Source: Pirellulales bacterium
Lineage (GTDB): Bacteria > Planctomycetota > Planctomycetia > Pirellulales > JAICIG01
DNA: 64,000 nt
Direction: 5' to 3'
NCBI GenBank assembly: GCA_025927475.1
Contig: JAICLL010000008.1
Span: 1 to 64,000, forward strand
Both the position numbers and the translations under genes were made by a program. The notes beneath the pieces were generated by a model. It saw only the letters and a program-made list of their open reading frames with translations. It ran no database searches and was not told the DNA's origin. Positions 1-7,656 of this stretch are shown here, piece by piece. Position 1 is the stretch's first letter. The number at the start of each line of letters is the position of its first letter.

Positions 1-110
1 AACGTGCAACAGCCACCAAGCGGCGCCTCGAACCCTCAGAACTCCCAAAATAGGCTACCATATCGCTCTTACGCTACGTTCTAGGACACGGATAAAATGG
101 CGTGCCGAAC

Positions 111-205
111 GGGATTGACTCCGTGCCGTTCCGTGAACTGCCAGCCGGATACGAGCAGGGCGACGTCGCGCCGCCTTCAGTGGTATGGCACGGAGTCCGT
201 TCCCT
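111..205. repeat. Short inverted repeat, family D (GGCACGGAGTCCGTTCCC type)
   Basis: Two inverted arms near 111-127 and 187-205 carry variants of GGCACGGAGTCCGTTCCC. Related copies lie at 3351-3371, 6973-6990 and 35999-36033, always between genes. The left arm is followed by CCGTTCCGTGAACTGCC, also seen beside the copy near 36010. It sits just upstream of the Uma2-type gene. No coding role is seen. Confidence 0.6.
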
Positions 206-266
206 CCTGATCGGGGCATGGCTATGATAAAAGGACGACGCGATCGAAACGTGACGAGGATTTCCC

Positions 267-1079
267 ATGTTGACGATCAATGCACCGCCGCCCGGCACTG
301 TGCGTGACCCGCTTTATCCCGACTCCGATGGCCAACCAATGGGTGAAACGGGCTTCCATGTCTCCGCGATCGTCTATCTGATCTCGGCGTTGCGGCAACA
401 CTTCCACGGGCACCAAGACGTTTATGTGGGCGGCGACATGTTTCTCTACTATGAAAAGGGCAATCCCGCGGCCTGCAAGGCGCCAGATGTCATGTACATC
501 AAGGGTGTTCGTGGCAATCACGAGCGGCGGTCGTTTCGAACCTGGGAAGAGGGAGTCGCGCCGACAGTGATTTTTGAAATCACTTCGTCCGGCACGCGCC
601 GGAACGATCAAGTCAGCAAGCCGCGTGTCTATGCGAAGCTGGGCGTGCCTGAGTATTTTATTTTCGACCCCGAGCGCGAGTATTTGTCCCCGCCGCTGCA
701 AGGCTTCCGGCTCAAAGGAAAGCGGTATGTTCCCATTGAAGCCGACCACCAGGGGCGCTTCATCAGCGATCATCTGGCAATGGCGGTGGCGGCCGAAGGA
801 TATCTTCCTCGGCTGATCGATCTCAAAACTGGAACGCCGCTGCCGACAATGAAAGAGCAGGCGGCCCTGGCGGCGAAAGCAGAGCGGGCGACAAAAAAAG
901 CAGAGCAAGCGACAAAAAAGGCAGAGCGGGCGACGAGACAAGCCCGCGGACAAATCAAAAAGGCCGAACAAGCGGCCGAAGCCGAACGTCGCCGTGTCGC
1001 GGAGCTGGAAGCGGAGTTAGCGCAATTACGCGCCTCGCACAAACGCCGCCGCAACGGCAAACCGAACGGCAAGCAGTGA
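267..1079 (+). CDS. Uma2-family (DUF820) restriction-endonuclease-like protein
   Basis: A 270-residue protein of the Uma2/DUF820 PD-(D/E)XK-like superfamily, which is abundant in planctomycetes and cyanobacteria and of mostly unknown cellular role. The nuclease-like core fills residues 1 to about 185. It shows APDVMYI (acidic residue), VIFEITSSGTRRND with the expected glutamate near residue 103, and YAKLGVPEYFIFDP, where a lysine/tyrosine-rich helix precedes the strand typical of the family. From about residue 195 to the end there is a Lys/Ala/Glu-rich coiled coil with repeats of KKAEQATKKAERAT, a tail often found on planctomycete Uma2 proteins. The ATG at 267 follows GACGAGGA. It stands alone. 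Family assignment is firm; nuclease activity is inferred. Confidence 0.88.
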   Translation: MLTINAPPPGTVRDPLYPDSDGQPMGETGFHVSAIVYLISALRQHFHGHQDVYVGGDMFLYYEKGNPAACKAPDVMYIKGVRGNHERRSFRTWEEGVAPTVIFEITSSGTRRNDQVSKPRVYAKLGVPEYFIFDPEREYLSPPLQGFRLKGKRYVPIEADHQGRFISDHLAMAVAAEGYLPRLIDLKTGTPLPTMKEQAALAAKAERATKKAEQATKKAERATRQARGQIKKAEQAAEAERRRVAELEAELAQLRASHKRRRNGKPNGKQ

Positions 1080-1123
1080 TCGATCCGGTTTAGCCGCGGT
1101 CCGCCATGTCAGAGCCACCGCCG

Positions 1124-1146
1124 GTAGCCCCGGCTCTTGTGGCCGG
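1124..1146. repeat. Short repeat, family E (GTAGCCCCGGCNCTTGTGGCCGG)
   Basis: A GTAGCCCCGGC...TTGTGGCCGG unit. A related inverted unit at 1307-1334 (ACCGCCCGCCACAAGGGCGG followed by GAGCTACC) runs into the parB stop codon, which is formed inside its GCTACC end. Other copies lie at 3138-3157, 32491-32570, 35068-35117 and 38852-38877. Confidence 0.6.
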
Positions 1147-1163
1147 CAGGTCTGAGTAACGCG

Positions 1164-1305
1164 CTAGCCCGGATTATTCACCAGCCCACGTAGTATGCCT
1201 CCCGCGGCGGTCATACACTAACCCGAAGCATAAGCGAGGTAAGTTCATTGACGGGGCTCGCTTACGCTTCGGGTTGGGCGTGGGCTGATGAATAATCCGG
1301 GCTAG
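1164..1305. repeat. Composite palindromic element, family A (nested 27-bp and 19-bp inverted arms)
   Basis: Outer arms at 1164-1190 and 1279-1305 are 27 bp and differ at one position. Inner arms at 1220-1238 and 1257-1275 are 19 bp (AACCCGAAGC... and ...GCTTCGGGTT), also with one mismatch. The 142-bp unit is therefore a nested palindrome able to fold as a cruciform or long hairpin. A second nested copy is at 41923-42060. Inner-only copies are at 9260-9312 and 48579-48642, and half copies at 16222-16275 and 21206-21234. No transposase is nearby, so it resembles a non-autonomous element. Confidence 0.8.
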
Positions 1306-1329
1306 TACCGCCCGCCACAAGGGCGGGAG

Positions 1330-2280
1330 CTACCCCGCTTTCCGGCGCGCCTCCGCGCCGCATAGCCAAGCGTGCAAGCGCTCGAACTCTTCCGGGCCGG
1401 AAAAGTGAACGATAATGCGGCCGCGGCCTTTGATGTTTTGCCGCACGTCGACCTTTGTGCCTAATGCCGTGCGGAACTCTTGCTCCAGCGATGTCAGGTG
1501 AGGCCCGCGTGACCGGCGGGGCTTCGCCGGCTCATCGCCCCCCACCACCGCCAGCGGCGAAGCATCGGCCGCGCGAATCGCTTCTTGCACCAGGCTCTCG
1601 ACAGCGCGGACACTCAGCCCCTCAACCGCGATGCGCCGGCAATAGGCCACTTGCTCCGGCTCGTCGCCGAGCGGCAGCAAGGCCCGCGCATGGCCTGGAC
1701 TGATTTCGCCCGAACGAAGGCTCTGCTGCACCGTCTCGGGCAATTCGAGCAGCCGAATCAGATTGGCGATCGTCGAGCGATCGAGCTGCAATCGCCGGGC
1801 AAGCTCTTCCTGCGTGCAGCCATACGACTGCAAATACCGCTGAAACGAGGCCGCTTTCTCCAAGGCGTTCAGGTCTTTGCGCTGCAGGTTTTCGACGATG
1901 GCGATCTCGGCGGTCTTGCGATCGTCGGCCTCGATCACCTGCACGGGCACGTCGGGCCAGCCGGCTTTGATGGCCGCCCGCAGGCGTCGTTCGCCGGCCA
2001 CAAGCTGATAACGCTCGTCGATCCGCCGCACCAAAATGGCTTGCAGCAGCCCGTGCTCTTGTAAGCTGTCGGCCAGCGAGTCGATTTCGGTTTCATCGAA
2101 CTCGCGTCGCGGCTGGTAGGGGTTGGCCTCGATATCGTAGACGCTCACGCGCAAGGGCCCGGCCGCTCCGGCCGGCTCCGCCCCCGCGGCGAGGGCGCCA
2201 GCGGCTGGCTGTGGCATGCCGCCCAGCGGGGCGCCCAGCAAGGCTTCGAGTCCACGACCCAATCTCTTCTCTTTACTCAT
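1330..2280 (-). CDS. parB: Chromosome-partitioning protein ParB (Spo0J/Noc family)
   Basis: ParB binds parS sites, spreads along DNA as a CTP-dependent clamp and works with ParA to segregate the origin region. The 316-residue protein starts with the usual basic LGRGLEALLG segment, then an Ala/Gly/Pro linker (residues 18-42). The ParB/Srx nucleotide-binding domain follows, with NPYQPRREF (53-61) and the GERRLRAA box (96-103). A helix-turn-helix (about 154-180, TQEELARRLQLDRSTIANLIR) and a C-terminal dimerisation region complete it. The ATG overlaps the end of parA by 8 bp, so the two are translationally coupled. Its stop codon lies within a short intergenic repeat. Length and motifs match canonical ParB. 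Confidence 0.96.
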   Translation of the reverse strand: MSKEKRLGRGLEALLGAPLGGMPQPAAGALAAGAEPAGAAGPLRVSVYDIEANPYQPRREFDETEIDSLADSLQEHGLLQAILVRRIDERYQLVAGERRLRAAIKAGWPDVPVQVIEADDRKTAEIAIVENLQRKDLNALEKAASFQRYLQSYGCTQEELARRLQLDRSTIANLIRLLELPETVQQSLRSGEISPGHARALLPLGDEPEQVAYCRRIAVEGLSVRAVESLVQEAIRAADASPLAVVGGDEPAKPRRSRGPHLTSLEQEFRTALGTKVDVRQNIKGRGRIIVHFSGPEEFERLHAWLCGAEARRKAG

Positions 2281-3019
2281 TTTCTAAAACCTCCAGACAA
2301 AGTTCCACATAGGCGCGTGCCCCGCGCGTGCGGGGCGAATAGTCGATCACCGATGTTGCGTGGCTCGGCGCTTCGCTGACCGCCACGTCGCGGGGGATGA
2401 CGGTCCGATAAACAATCTCTCCAAAAAAATCGCGCACCTCTTCGTCGACCTCGTGCGTCAGCTCCAGCGAGTGATCGTACATGGTCAACAGGATCCCGCC
2501 GAACCGCAGCCGGCCGGGATGCGCGGTCATCACCTCTCGAATCACTTCGATCATCTGCGTCAGCCCTTCCATCGCGAAGTATTCGCATTGAATCGGCATG
2601 AGCACTTCCGTCGAGTTGGCCAGCGCCAATCGCGTGAGCGCGCCGAGCGAGGGCGGACAGTCGATCAACACAAAGTCGTAGCCCGTCAAGCCGGCCGACA
2701 GATGCTGCCGCAACGTGGCCGACTGGTCGGGATCGGCATGAGCCAGGGCATCGACATCGCGAAAGTTGCGGCTGCCGGCCAAGACGTCTAGCCCGGCGGT
2801 GGCCGTGGTCCGCAACGTTTCGCTGAGCGATTGTTGTGAAACGAGCGGATGTCGTTCGGCGGGCGGTTGGCCCAGCCCGCCGGTGGCGTTGCACTGTGGA
2901 TCGAGGTCGATCAAGAGCGTGCGGGCGCCGCTCTTGGCCAGACCCACGGCCAGGTTGATGGCGGTGGTCGTTTTGCCGACCCCTCCTTTTTGGTTCGCGA
3001 TGCACAGAATGCGGCCCAC
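2273..3019 (-). CDS. parA: Chromosome-partitioning ATPase ParA (Soj)
   Basis: This is a 248-residue ParA/MinD-type ATPase. It forms ATP-dependent dimers on nucleoid DNA, and ParB-stimulated hydrolysis moves origin regions apart. The deviant Walker A motif KGGVGKTT is at residues 11-18, the A' motif LLIDLDPQCNA near residues 35-45, and the Walker B-like FVLIDCPPSLG near residue 115. It has no N-terminal DNA-binding domain, so it is the short Soj type found with chromosomal ParB rather than the long plasmid P1 type. It is the first gene of the parAB operon. Two parS-like sites lie about 140 and 240 bp upstream. Confidence 0.96.
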   Translation of the reverse strand: MGRILCIANQKGGVGKTTTAINLAVGLAKSGARTLLIDLDPQCNATGGLGQPPAERHPLVSQQSLSETLRTTATAGLDVLAGSRNFRDVDALAHADPDQSATLRQHLSAGLTGYDFVLIDCPPSLGALTRLALANSTEVLMPIQCEYFAMEGLTQMIEVIREVMTAHPGRLRFGGILLTMYDHSLELTHEVDEEVRDFFGEIVYRTVIPRDVAVSEAPSHATSVIDYSPRTRGARAYVELCLEVLENE

Positions 3020-3155
3020 CCAGGTCCCTCCTTGGACGCGGCGGATTCTAACAGCGGCGCGGCGCTCGGCGGAAGAGCAGTAGCGGGGGGCAGGATTCGG
3101 GATTCAGGATTCGGGATTCAGGGGGAGCGCGCGGTCCGGGCCCTTGTGGCCAGCA

Positions 3156-3171
3156 GGTTCCACGTGCAACC
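3156..3171. promoter_or_regulatory. parS-like ParB-binding site 1
   Basis: GGTTCCACGTGCAACC matches the bacterial parS consensus TGTTTCACGTGAAACA at 12 of 16 positions, including the central TTCCACGTG-type core and near-palindromic symmetry. It lies about 140 bp upstream of parA, where parS sites often cluster. Confidence 0.7.
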
Positions 3172-3255
3172 GGTAATCTACGCCTGTTCTGCGACCGGCA
3201 AATGTGGGATGCCCTTCCAGGCCGTCGCGATCGAGGCCCGGGTGCTAAGGCGGGC

Positions 3256-3271
3256 TGTTCCACGTGTAACT
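3256..3271. promoter_or_regulatory. parS-like ParB-binding site 2
   Basis: TGTTCCACGTGTAACT matches the parS consensus at 13 of 16 positions. It begins exactly 100 bp from site 1 and shares its GTTCCACGTG core, which supports both being genuine ParB sites. Confidence 0.78.
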
Positions 3272-3395
3272 CGGGTCGGCAAATACCCCGGTGGCTGGGG
3301 CAGAGCCTAAGCGATGCCCCGGGTTTGGTGGCTGGCTCGCAGCTCACGGAACGGCACGGAGTCCGTTCCCTACAGAGGCCGCGGCGGGCGAGCTT

Positions 3396-4697
3396 CTACT
3401 CCAGCGGATTGATGACCAACCCGCTGAGCAGCTTGGGATAGAAATAGGTACTCTTGGCGGGCATGCGCTCACGATGCTCGCTGATCGAGCGAATGTGGTC
3501 GACCGTGGCGGGCATCACCAAGGCCGCCAGCGAGAACTCTTCGGACTCGAGACTCTCGACAACTTCCTCAACCAGGTGCACATACCGCGGCTTTGGCAAA
3601 TCGCGGGCAGCCAGCAGCGTGTCGATCACCAGGCGGTGCAACAGCGCGACGCCCAGCCCGCGCCAATCGTCGCTGTGCTCGCCGGCTGCTTCGGCCATGC
3701 GCTCCCGCCCGGCATCGGTGATGGTCGCCACCGTCCAGCGTTCGTCCCGCGCGGTGAAGAAGCCGATCGTTCCCTGCTCGCCGCTGGTTTCAATTTCGTC
3801 CCACACGGTCTGGGCCAGATCGGCCCCTTCGCCCGCGACACGCGTGCGGAAACAAGCACCGAGTTTGGCAATCAACTCGGCCGACGTCATGGCCGGCAGC
3901 CCGCGAAACAGCCGGTGCGTGGGCAAGACAAGCATGCCCGGATCGCTCATGCCGACGCACATCATCAACACGCAGTTGGCCGGATGGCTGGCCGGCAGCG
4001 AGCCGCCCGCGGCGAGCTGGTCGCGGTAGTTGCAGGCGGTTTCATAACGATGGTGGCCGTCGGCAATGAAGATCGGCTTGGGGCCAAGCTGCCCGGCGAG
4101 TTTCGAGATGGCCTGCATGTCGGTGACCGGCCAGAGCCGATGCACCACGCCCAAGTGGTCGGTGGCTTCGATCGGCGTTTTGCCCACGATTGACTTCTCG
4201 AGCAGTTCTTGAGCCTCGCTCCGCGGATCGGGGTAAAGGCCAAACACCTGGCTGAGGTTGGCTTTGCAAGCCTGTGTCAGCGACAGGCGGTCTTGCTTGG
4301 GACCGGCCATGGTCTCTTCGTGCGGGTAGATTTTGCCCTCGCCGAATCGCTCCAGCCGCACGCGGGCCATAAAACCCCGCCGCGTGACCGACCTGCCGCC
4401 GTAGTCGAACACCGTGTGATAGACATAAACCGCGGGATCTGACTCGGTGACCAGCACGCCGTCCTTGCGCCAATTCTTCAGAAAATTGGCGGCCCGCATG
4501 TAGCGGTTCGATTGGTCGCCATCGCCCGGTTCCTGACGATTGAGGATCAGCCGGATGACGTTGGCTGGATGACGTTTGTACAGTTCGTCTTGCAGCTCTG
4601 GGCCGATGACGTCGTAGGGCGGCGCCACCACATCACTCAGCGAGCCGACATGGCCGAGGTCGTAACGCAATCCGCGAAAGGCTTCGATGGTTGGCAT
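3396..4697 (-). CDS. DUF1015 family protein
   Basis: A 433-residue member of DUF1015, a widespread family without an established biochemical role. Recognisable segments in order are the N-terminal FRGLRYD and VVAPPYDVIGPE, then KIYPHEETMAGPKQDRLSL in the middle, and IADGHHRYETACNYRD in the second half. This last is the conserved His-rich signature suggestive of an active site. Length is normal for the family. The start ATG at 4697 precedes the conserved PTIEAFRGLRYD. It is monocistronic between parAB and ahcY. In other bacteria the family is sometimes near serine or phosphoglycerate metabolism genes, but nothing here supports that role. Confidence 0.9.
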   Translation of the reverse strand: MPTIEAFRGLRYDLGHVGSLSDVVAPPYDVIGPELQDELYKRHPANVIRLILNRQEPGDGDQSNRYMRAANFLKNWRKDGVLVTESDPAVYVYHTVFDYGGRSVTRRGFMARVRLERFGEGKIYPHEETMAGPKQDRLSLTQACKANLSQVFGLYPDPRSEAQELLEKSIVGKTPIEATDHLGVVHRLWPVTDMQAISKLAGQLGPKPIFIADGHHRYETACNYRDQLAAGGSLPASHPANCVLMMCVGMSDPGMLVLPTHRLFRGLPAMTSAELIAKLGACFRTRVAGEGADLAQTVWDEIETSGEQGTIGFFTARDERWTVATITDAGRERMAEAAGEHSDDWRGLGVALLHRLVIDTLLAARDLPKPRYVHLVEEVVESLESEEFSLAALVMPATVDHIRSISEHRERMPAKSTYFYPKLLSGLVINPLE

Positions 4698-4926
4698 GGG
4701 CGGGGGTAAGGGAAGGGTCGGAGGCCAGGGGAGGGGTCGGAGGCCAGAGGTCGGAGGTCAGGGTACTAAGCTGAAGAAGAATCGCTTGTGCCAGGCACCG
4801 CGACTGGGAAAGGCAGTGATCAGCAGGATTCAACGCCGGAGCGGTCGTCAGGTCTGCGCTGGCCGCAGCCCTCCGTCCTCTGGACCCTTCCTTCCCTCCT
4901 GAATCCCGAATCCTGAATCCTGAATC
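4698..4926. repeat. Low-complexity direct repeats between ahcY and the DUF1015 gene
   Basis: Around 4708-4764 a GGGGTCGGAGGCCAG unit recurs imperfectly. At 4901-4928 there are three tandem TGAATCC(C/T)GAATCC-type units, the reverse complement of the GGATTCGGGATTCA repeat at 3088-3122. No gene is apparent in this space. Confidence 0.6.
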
Positions 4927-6240
4927 CTAATACCTATAGTATTCCGGCTTAAACGGTCCCTCGGCGGGCACGCCAATGTATTCAGCCTGCTTCTTGGTCA
5001 GCCGAGTCAACTTCACGCCGAGCTTGTCCAAGTGCAGCCGGGCAACCTCTTCATCGAGCTGCTTGGGCAGCACGTGAACGCCAATCGGAAACTTCTCCGG
5101 CTCGGTCCAGAGGGCGATTTGAGCCAGCACTTGGTTCGAGAACGACGTCGACATCACAAACGACGGATGCCCGGTGGCACAGCCCAGGTTGACCAATCGC
5201 CCTTCGGCTAGCACCAGAATCGAGTGGCCGTCGGCGAAGGTATAGCGATCAACCTGCGGCTTAATCTCCAGCTTCCGCACGTTCTTTTGGCTGTTGAGCC
5301 AGGCCATGTCGATCTCCAGATCGAAGTGGCCGATGTTGCAGACGATGGCGTCATTGGGCATGGCCTGCATGTGTTTGCCGCCGATCACGTCGCAGTTGCC
5401 GGTGGCCGTCACAAAGATATTGCCGCGTGGAGCGGCCTCGTCCATCGTGGTCACCTCAAAACCTTCCATCGCGGCTTGCAGGGCGTTGATGGGGTCGATC
5501 TCGGTGATGATCACACGGGCGCCCAGCGACCGCATGGCGTGGGCGCAGCCCTTGCCGACGTCGCCGTAGCCGGCAATCACCACCACCTTGCCCGCCACCA
5601 TCACGTCGGTGGCCCGCTTGATGCCGTCGGCTAGCGATTCGCGGCAGCCATAAAGGTTGTCGAACTTGCTCTTGGTGACTGAGTCGTTGACATTGATGGC
5701 CGGCGCCTTCAGCTCATTGCGGGCATGCATCTGATAAAGCCGGTGCACGCCGGTGGTGGTCTCTTCCGAAAGGCCGCGGATGCCCGACAGCAGCTCGGGG
5801 TATTTTTGGTGAACCATCGCGGTCAGGTCGCCGCCATCGTCCAGGATCATGTTCAGCGGCTCGCCGTCGGGAAAGAACAGAGTCTGCTCGATGCACCAAT
5901 CGAACTCCTCGCTGGTCATGCCTTTCCAGGCATAGACCGGAAAGCCCGCCTGGGCGATGGCGGCGGCCGCGTGGTCTTGGGTCGAAAAGATATTGCAACT
6001 GCTCCAGGTGACCTCGGCCCCCAACTCTTTGAGCGTCTCAATGAGCACGGCGGTCTGAATGGTCATGTGCAGACAGCCGGCGATGCGGGCGCCCTTGAGC
6101 GGCTGCGTGGGACCGTATTTTTCGCGCAGTGCCATGAGGCCGGGCATTTCGTTCTCGGCCAGCATGATTTCTTTGCGGCCCCACTCGGCCAGCTTCATGT
6201 CGGCCACTTTGAACGGCAGCTTCGTTTCGACCTGAGACAC
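4927..6240 (-). CDS. ahcY: Adenosylhomocysteinase (S-adenosyl-L-homocysteine hydrolase)
   Basis: AhcY reversibly splits S-adenosylhomocysteine, the by-product of methyl transfer, into adenosine and homocysteine in the cytoplasm and so feeds the activated methyl cycle. The 437-residue protein carries the full set of family motifs: [16 protein letters not shown] near residue 55, [17 protein letters not shown] near 80, the catalytic-region [15 protein letters not shown] near 185, the NAD-binding GYGDVGKG near 223, and the C-terminal KPEYYRY that completes the neighbouring subunit's site. Length is typical of the bacterial enzyme without long insertions. It stands alone. The upstream region was inspected for an SAH riboswitch, but no convincing match was seen. 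Confidence 0.97.
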   Translation of the reverse strand: MSQVETKLPFKVADMKLAEWGRKEIMLAENEMPGLMALREKYGPTQPLKGARIAGCLHMTIQTAVLIETLKELGAEVTWSSCNIFSTQDHAAAAIAQAGFPVYAWKGMTSEEFDWCIEQTLFFPDGEPLNMILDDGGDLTAMVHQKYPELLSGIRGLSEETTTGVHRLYQMHARNELKAPAINVNDSVTKSKFDNLYGCRESLADGIKRATDVMVAGKVVVIAGYGDVGKGCAHAMRSLGARVIITEIDPINALQAAMEGFEVTTMDEAAPRGNIFVTATGNCDVIGGKHMQAMPNDAIVCNIGHFDLEIDMAWLNSQKNVRKLEIKPQVDRYTFADGHSILVLAEGRLVNLGCATGHPSFVMSTSFSNQVLAQIALWTEPEKFPIGVHVLPKQLDEEVARLHLDKLGVKLTRLTKKQAEYIGVPAEGPFKPEYYRY

Positions 6241-6441
6241 GGTAACTCCTTATCTGAAAGCGGTTTAAGCGGTTCGGTGGTGCTTGATGCGCGGCCCCTC
6301 AGCGATGCTCGCGAGAGGCCAGACCCCGCATAATAGGGCAGCGTGGTTAGACTGGCAAGCGTTTTGTGCCGGCGTGTCGGCTATGGTTTACTCCAGCCGC
6401 GGTATCATTTTGAAATACAACAATCGCAATGGCGATAGCGC

Positions 6442-6544
6442 GTAGGGTGGGCCGAGTGAAACGAGTCCCACCATCCCGGGCAGCACGATGCGGCACGGCC
6501 CAATGCGCCAAAAGGTGGGAGTCGCTTCGCTCGGCCCACCCTAC
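6442..6544. repeat. Inverted-repeat element, family C (31-bp arms)
   Basis: Arms at 6442-6472 (GTAGGGTGGGCCGAG...) and 6514-6544 (...CTCGGCCCACCCTAC) are each 31 bp and nearly perfect inverse copies around a 41-bp centre. A second full copy is at 21249-21348. A left-arm fragment is at 13574-13590, and a lone right arm at 52333-52363 lies inside a coding sequence. It occupies most of the space between ahcY and the next plus-strand gene. Confidence 0.75.
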
Positions 6545-6621
6545 CTATTCTTTTCTTCCCCGAAATGATAGCACCGCGGGAGTGGACGAACCGCGGCACG
6601 ATCTGTGCGGTTTCAGCCAGA

Positions 6622-6942
6622 ATGCGATTCGATGCGCTCTTTTGGCCGCGATCTCCGATCGCCTCTCTTCCGCTGGTCGCAGCGTGCTTGGCTGCTTGGA
6701 TAGCTGGGCTGTATGGGAGCACACATCTGGCATACCACCTATCGACTTGGACGAACAGTGAAATAGCTTATTGGGCCTTCGAAGTCGTCTGGGTTGTCGC
6801 ATTTACCTCTGTCGCCAGTTGGGCTTTCAGGCACGAACACCGACTTGCATTCTTGGTCTGCGGATCTCTGGCGGCCGGGGCAATTCCCTTTATCAAGGCA
6901 ATCCTCATCGTCGCTATCAAGGAGGCGCTGAATGTAAGCTAG
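6622..6942 (+). CDS. Small multi-pass membrane protein, unknown
   Basis: A 106-residue frame from the ATG at 6622; the frame is open back to 6565. Three hydrophobic stretches are visible: SLPLVAACLAAWIAGLYGS, WAFEVVWVVAFTSVASWAF and LVCGSLAAGAIPFIKAILIV, consistent with three membrane helices. I do not recognise the family. It stands alone after a repeat element and its base composition is lower in GC than its neighbours, so recent acquisition or a non-essential role is possible. It could also be a chance frame, but the clean hydrophobic periodicity argues for a real gene. Confidence 0.5.
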   Translation: MRFDALFWPRSPIASLPLVAACLAAWIAGLYGSTHLAYHLSTWTNSEIAYWAFEVVWVVAFTSVASWAFRHEHRLAFLVCGSLAAGAIPFIKAILIVAIKEALNVS

Positions 6943-6988
6943 CGCCGGCGGGACGCTTGACGCCAAGGGGGGGCACGGAGCCCGTCCC

Positions 6989-7654
6989 CTATAGATCCCG
7001 CCCAAGCAGCGCCGCGCGTGCGGCGGCTACAAAAGCCGTGACTCTTTCGGGATCTTTCCGCCCCAGCGAAGACTCAACGCCGCTGGCGGTATCGACGGCT
7101 GCGGGCGAAACCGCCGCGACCGCTTGGGCCACGTTATCCGCGACCAGCCCGCCGGCGAGAATCAGCGGAATGTCGAGCCCCAAAGCATGAAACCGTCTCG
7201 CCAGCGGCCAATCGACGGTTTGGCCCGTGCCGCCATAAGCCCCATCGCGGCAGGCGTCGACCAAGATTGCCGCGGGCATGGCGCCAAGCCGGCGACATTC
7301 GTCCAGATAAGCAACCAGCGGTTGCCAGCCAGCATCACCGAGCCGGTATGCCCGAATTACCCTGAACCCCGCGAGTTCGTCGACGATTGACGGCGATTCG
7401 TCGCCGTGCAGTTGTACATAATCCAGATTCAGACACTCGGCCGTTTTCCGAACCTCCTCCGCGCCAGCGTTTACAAACACGCCGACTCTCGCCACATCCT
7501 TGGGCGCCGCTTCGGCGATGGCGCGGGCTTGATCGAGCATCACCGCGCGAACGCTGCCACCGTAGAAGTTGATGCCGATGGCATCTGCCCCTGCGCCGGC
7601 GGCGTGGTGGGCGTCCTCCAAGGTCGTGATACCGCAAATCTTGATGCGAAACAC
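6989..7654 (-). CDS. trpF: Phosphoribosylanthranilate isomerase
   Basis: TrpF converts N-(5'-phosphoribosyl)anthranilate to the carboxyphenylamino-deoxyribulose phosphate in tryptophan synthesis. The 221-residue TIM barrel begins with KICGIT, whose cysteine (residue 7) is the general base. It continues with GINFYGGSVR, LDYVQLHGDE, and AILVDACRDGAYGGTGQ, which supplies the catalytic aspartate and a phosphate-binding glycine loop. ILAGGL and the DTASGVESS phosphate-binding end follow. It lies 2 bp downstream of an isomerase/epimerase-like gene on the same strand, so the two are probably co-transcribed. No other trp genes are in the window. Confidence 0.95.
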   Translation of the reverse strand: MFRIKICGITTLEDAHHAAGAGADAIGINFYGGSVRAVMLDQARAIAEAAPKDVARVGVFVNAGAEEVRKTAECLNLDYVQLHGDESPSIVDELAGFRVIRAYRLGDAGWQPLVAYLDECRRLGAMPAAILVDACRDGAYGGTGQTVDWPLARRFHALGLDIPLILAGGLVADNVAQAVAAVSPAAVDTASGVESSLGRKDPERVTAFVAAARAALLGRDL

Positions 7655-7656
7655 AA

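Larger units (their letters stand above)
3020..3395. other. Intergenic region upstream of parA: parS-like sites and dispersed repeats
   Basis: This 376-bp space holds no convincing gene. From left to right it contains a GGATTCGGGATTCA direct repeat (3088-3122), a family E unit (3138-3157), parS-like site 1 (3156-3171), parS-like site 2 (3256-3271), a family H unit (GGCTGGGGCAGAGCCTAAGC, from 3292) and a family D unit (3351-3371). The parA promoter should lie here, but no clear -35/-10 pair was identified. Confidence 0.7.

Noticed and set aside
3291-4193. A 300-codon plus-strand frame opposite the DUF1015 gene
   Set aside because: DUF1015 signatures are clear on the minus strand, and the plus frame begins in repeat sequence.
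6241-6330. Possible SAH riboswitch upstream of ahcY
   Set aside because: The minus-strand leader has short GC-rich stems but no convincing match to the conserved SAH riboswitch core that I could align by eye; a covariance-model search would decide.
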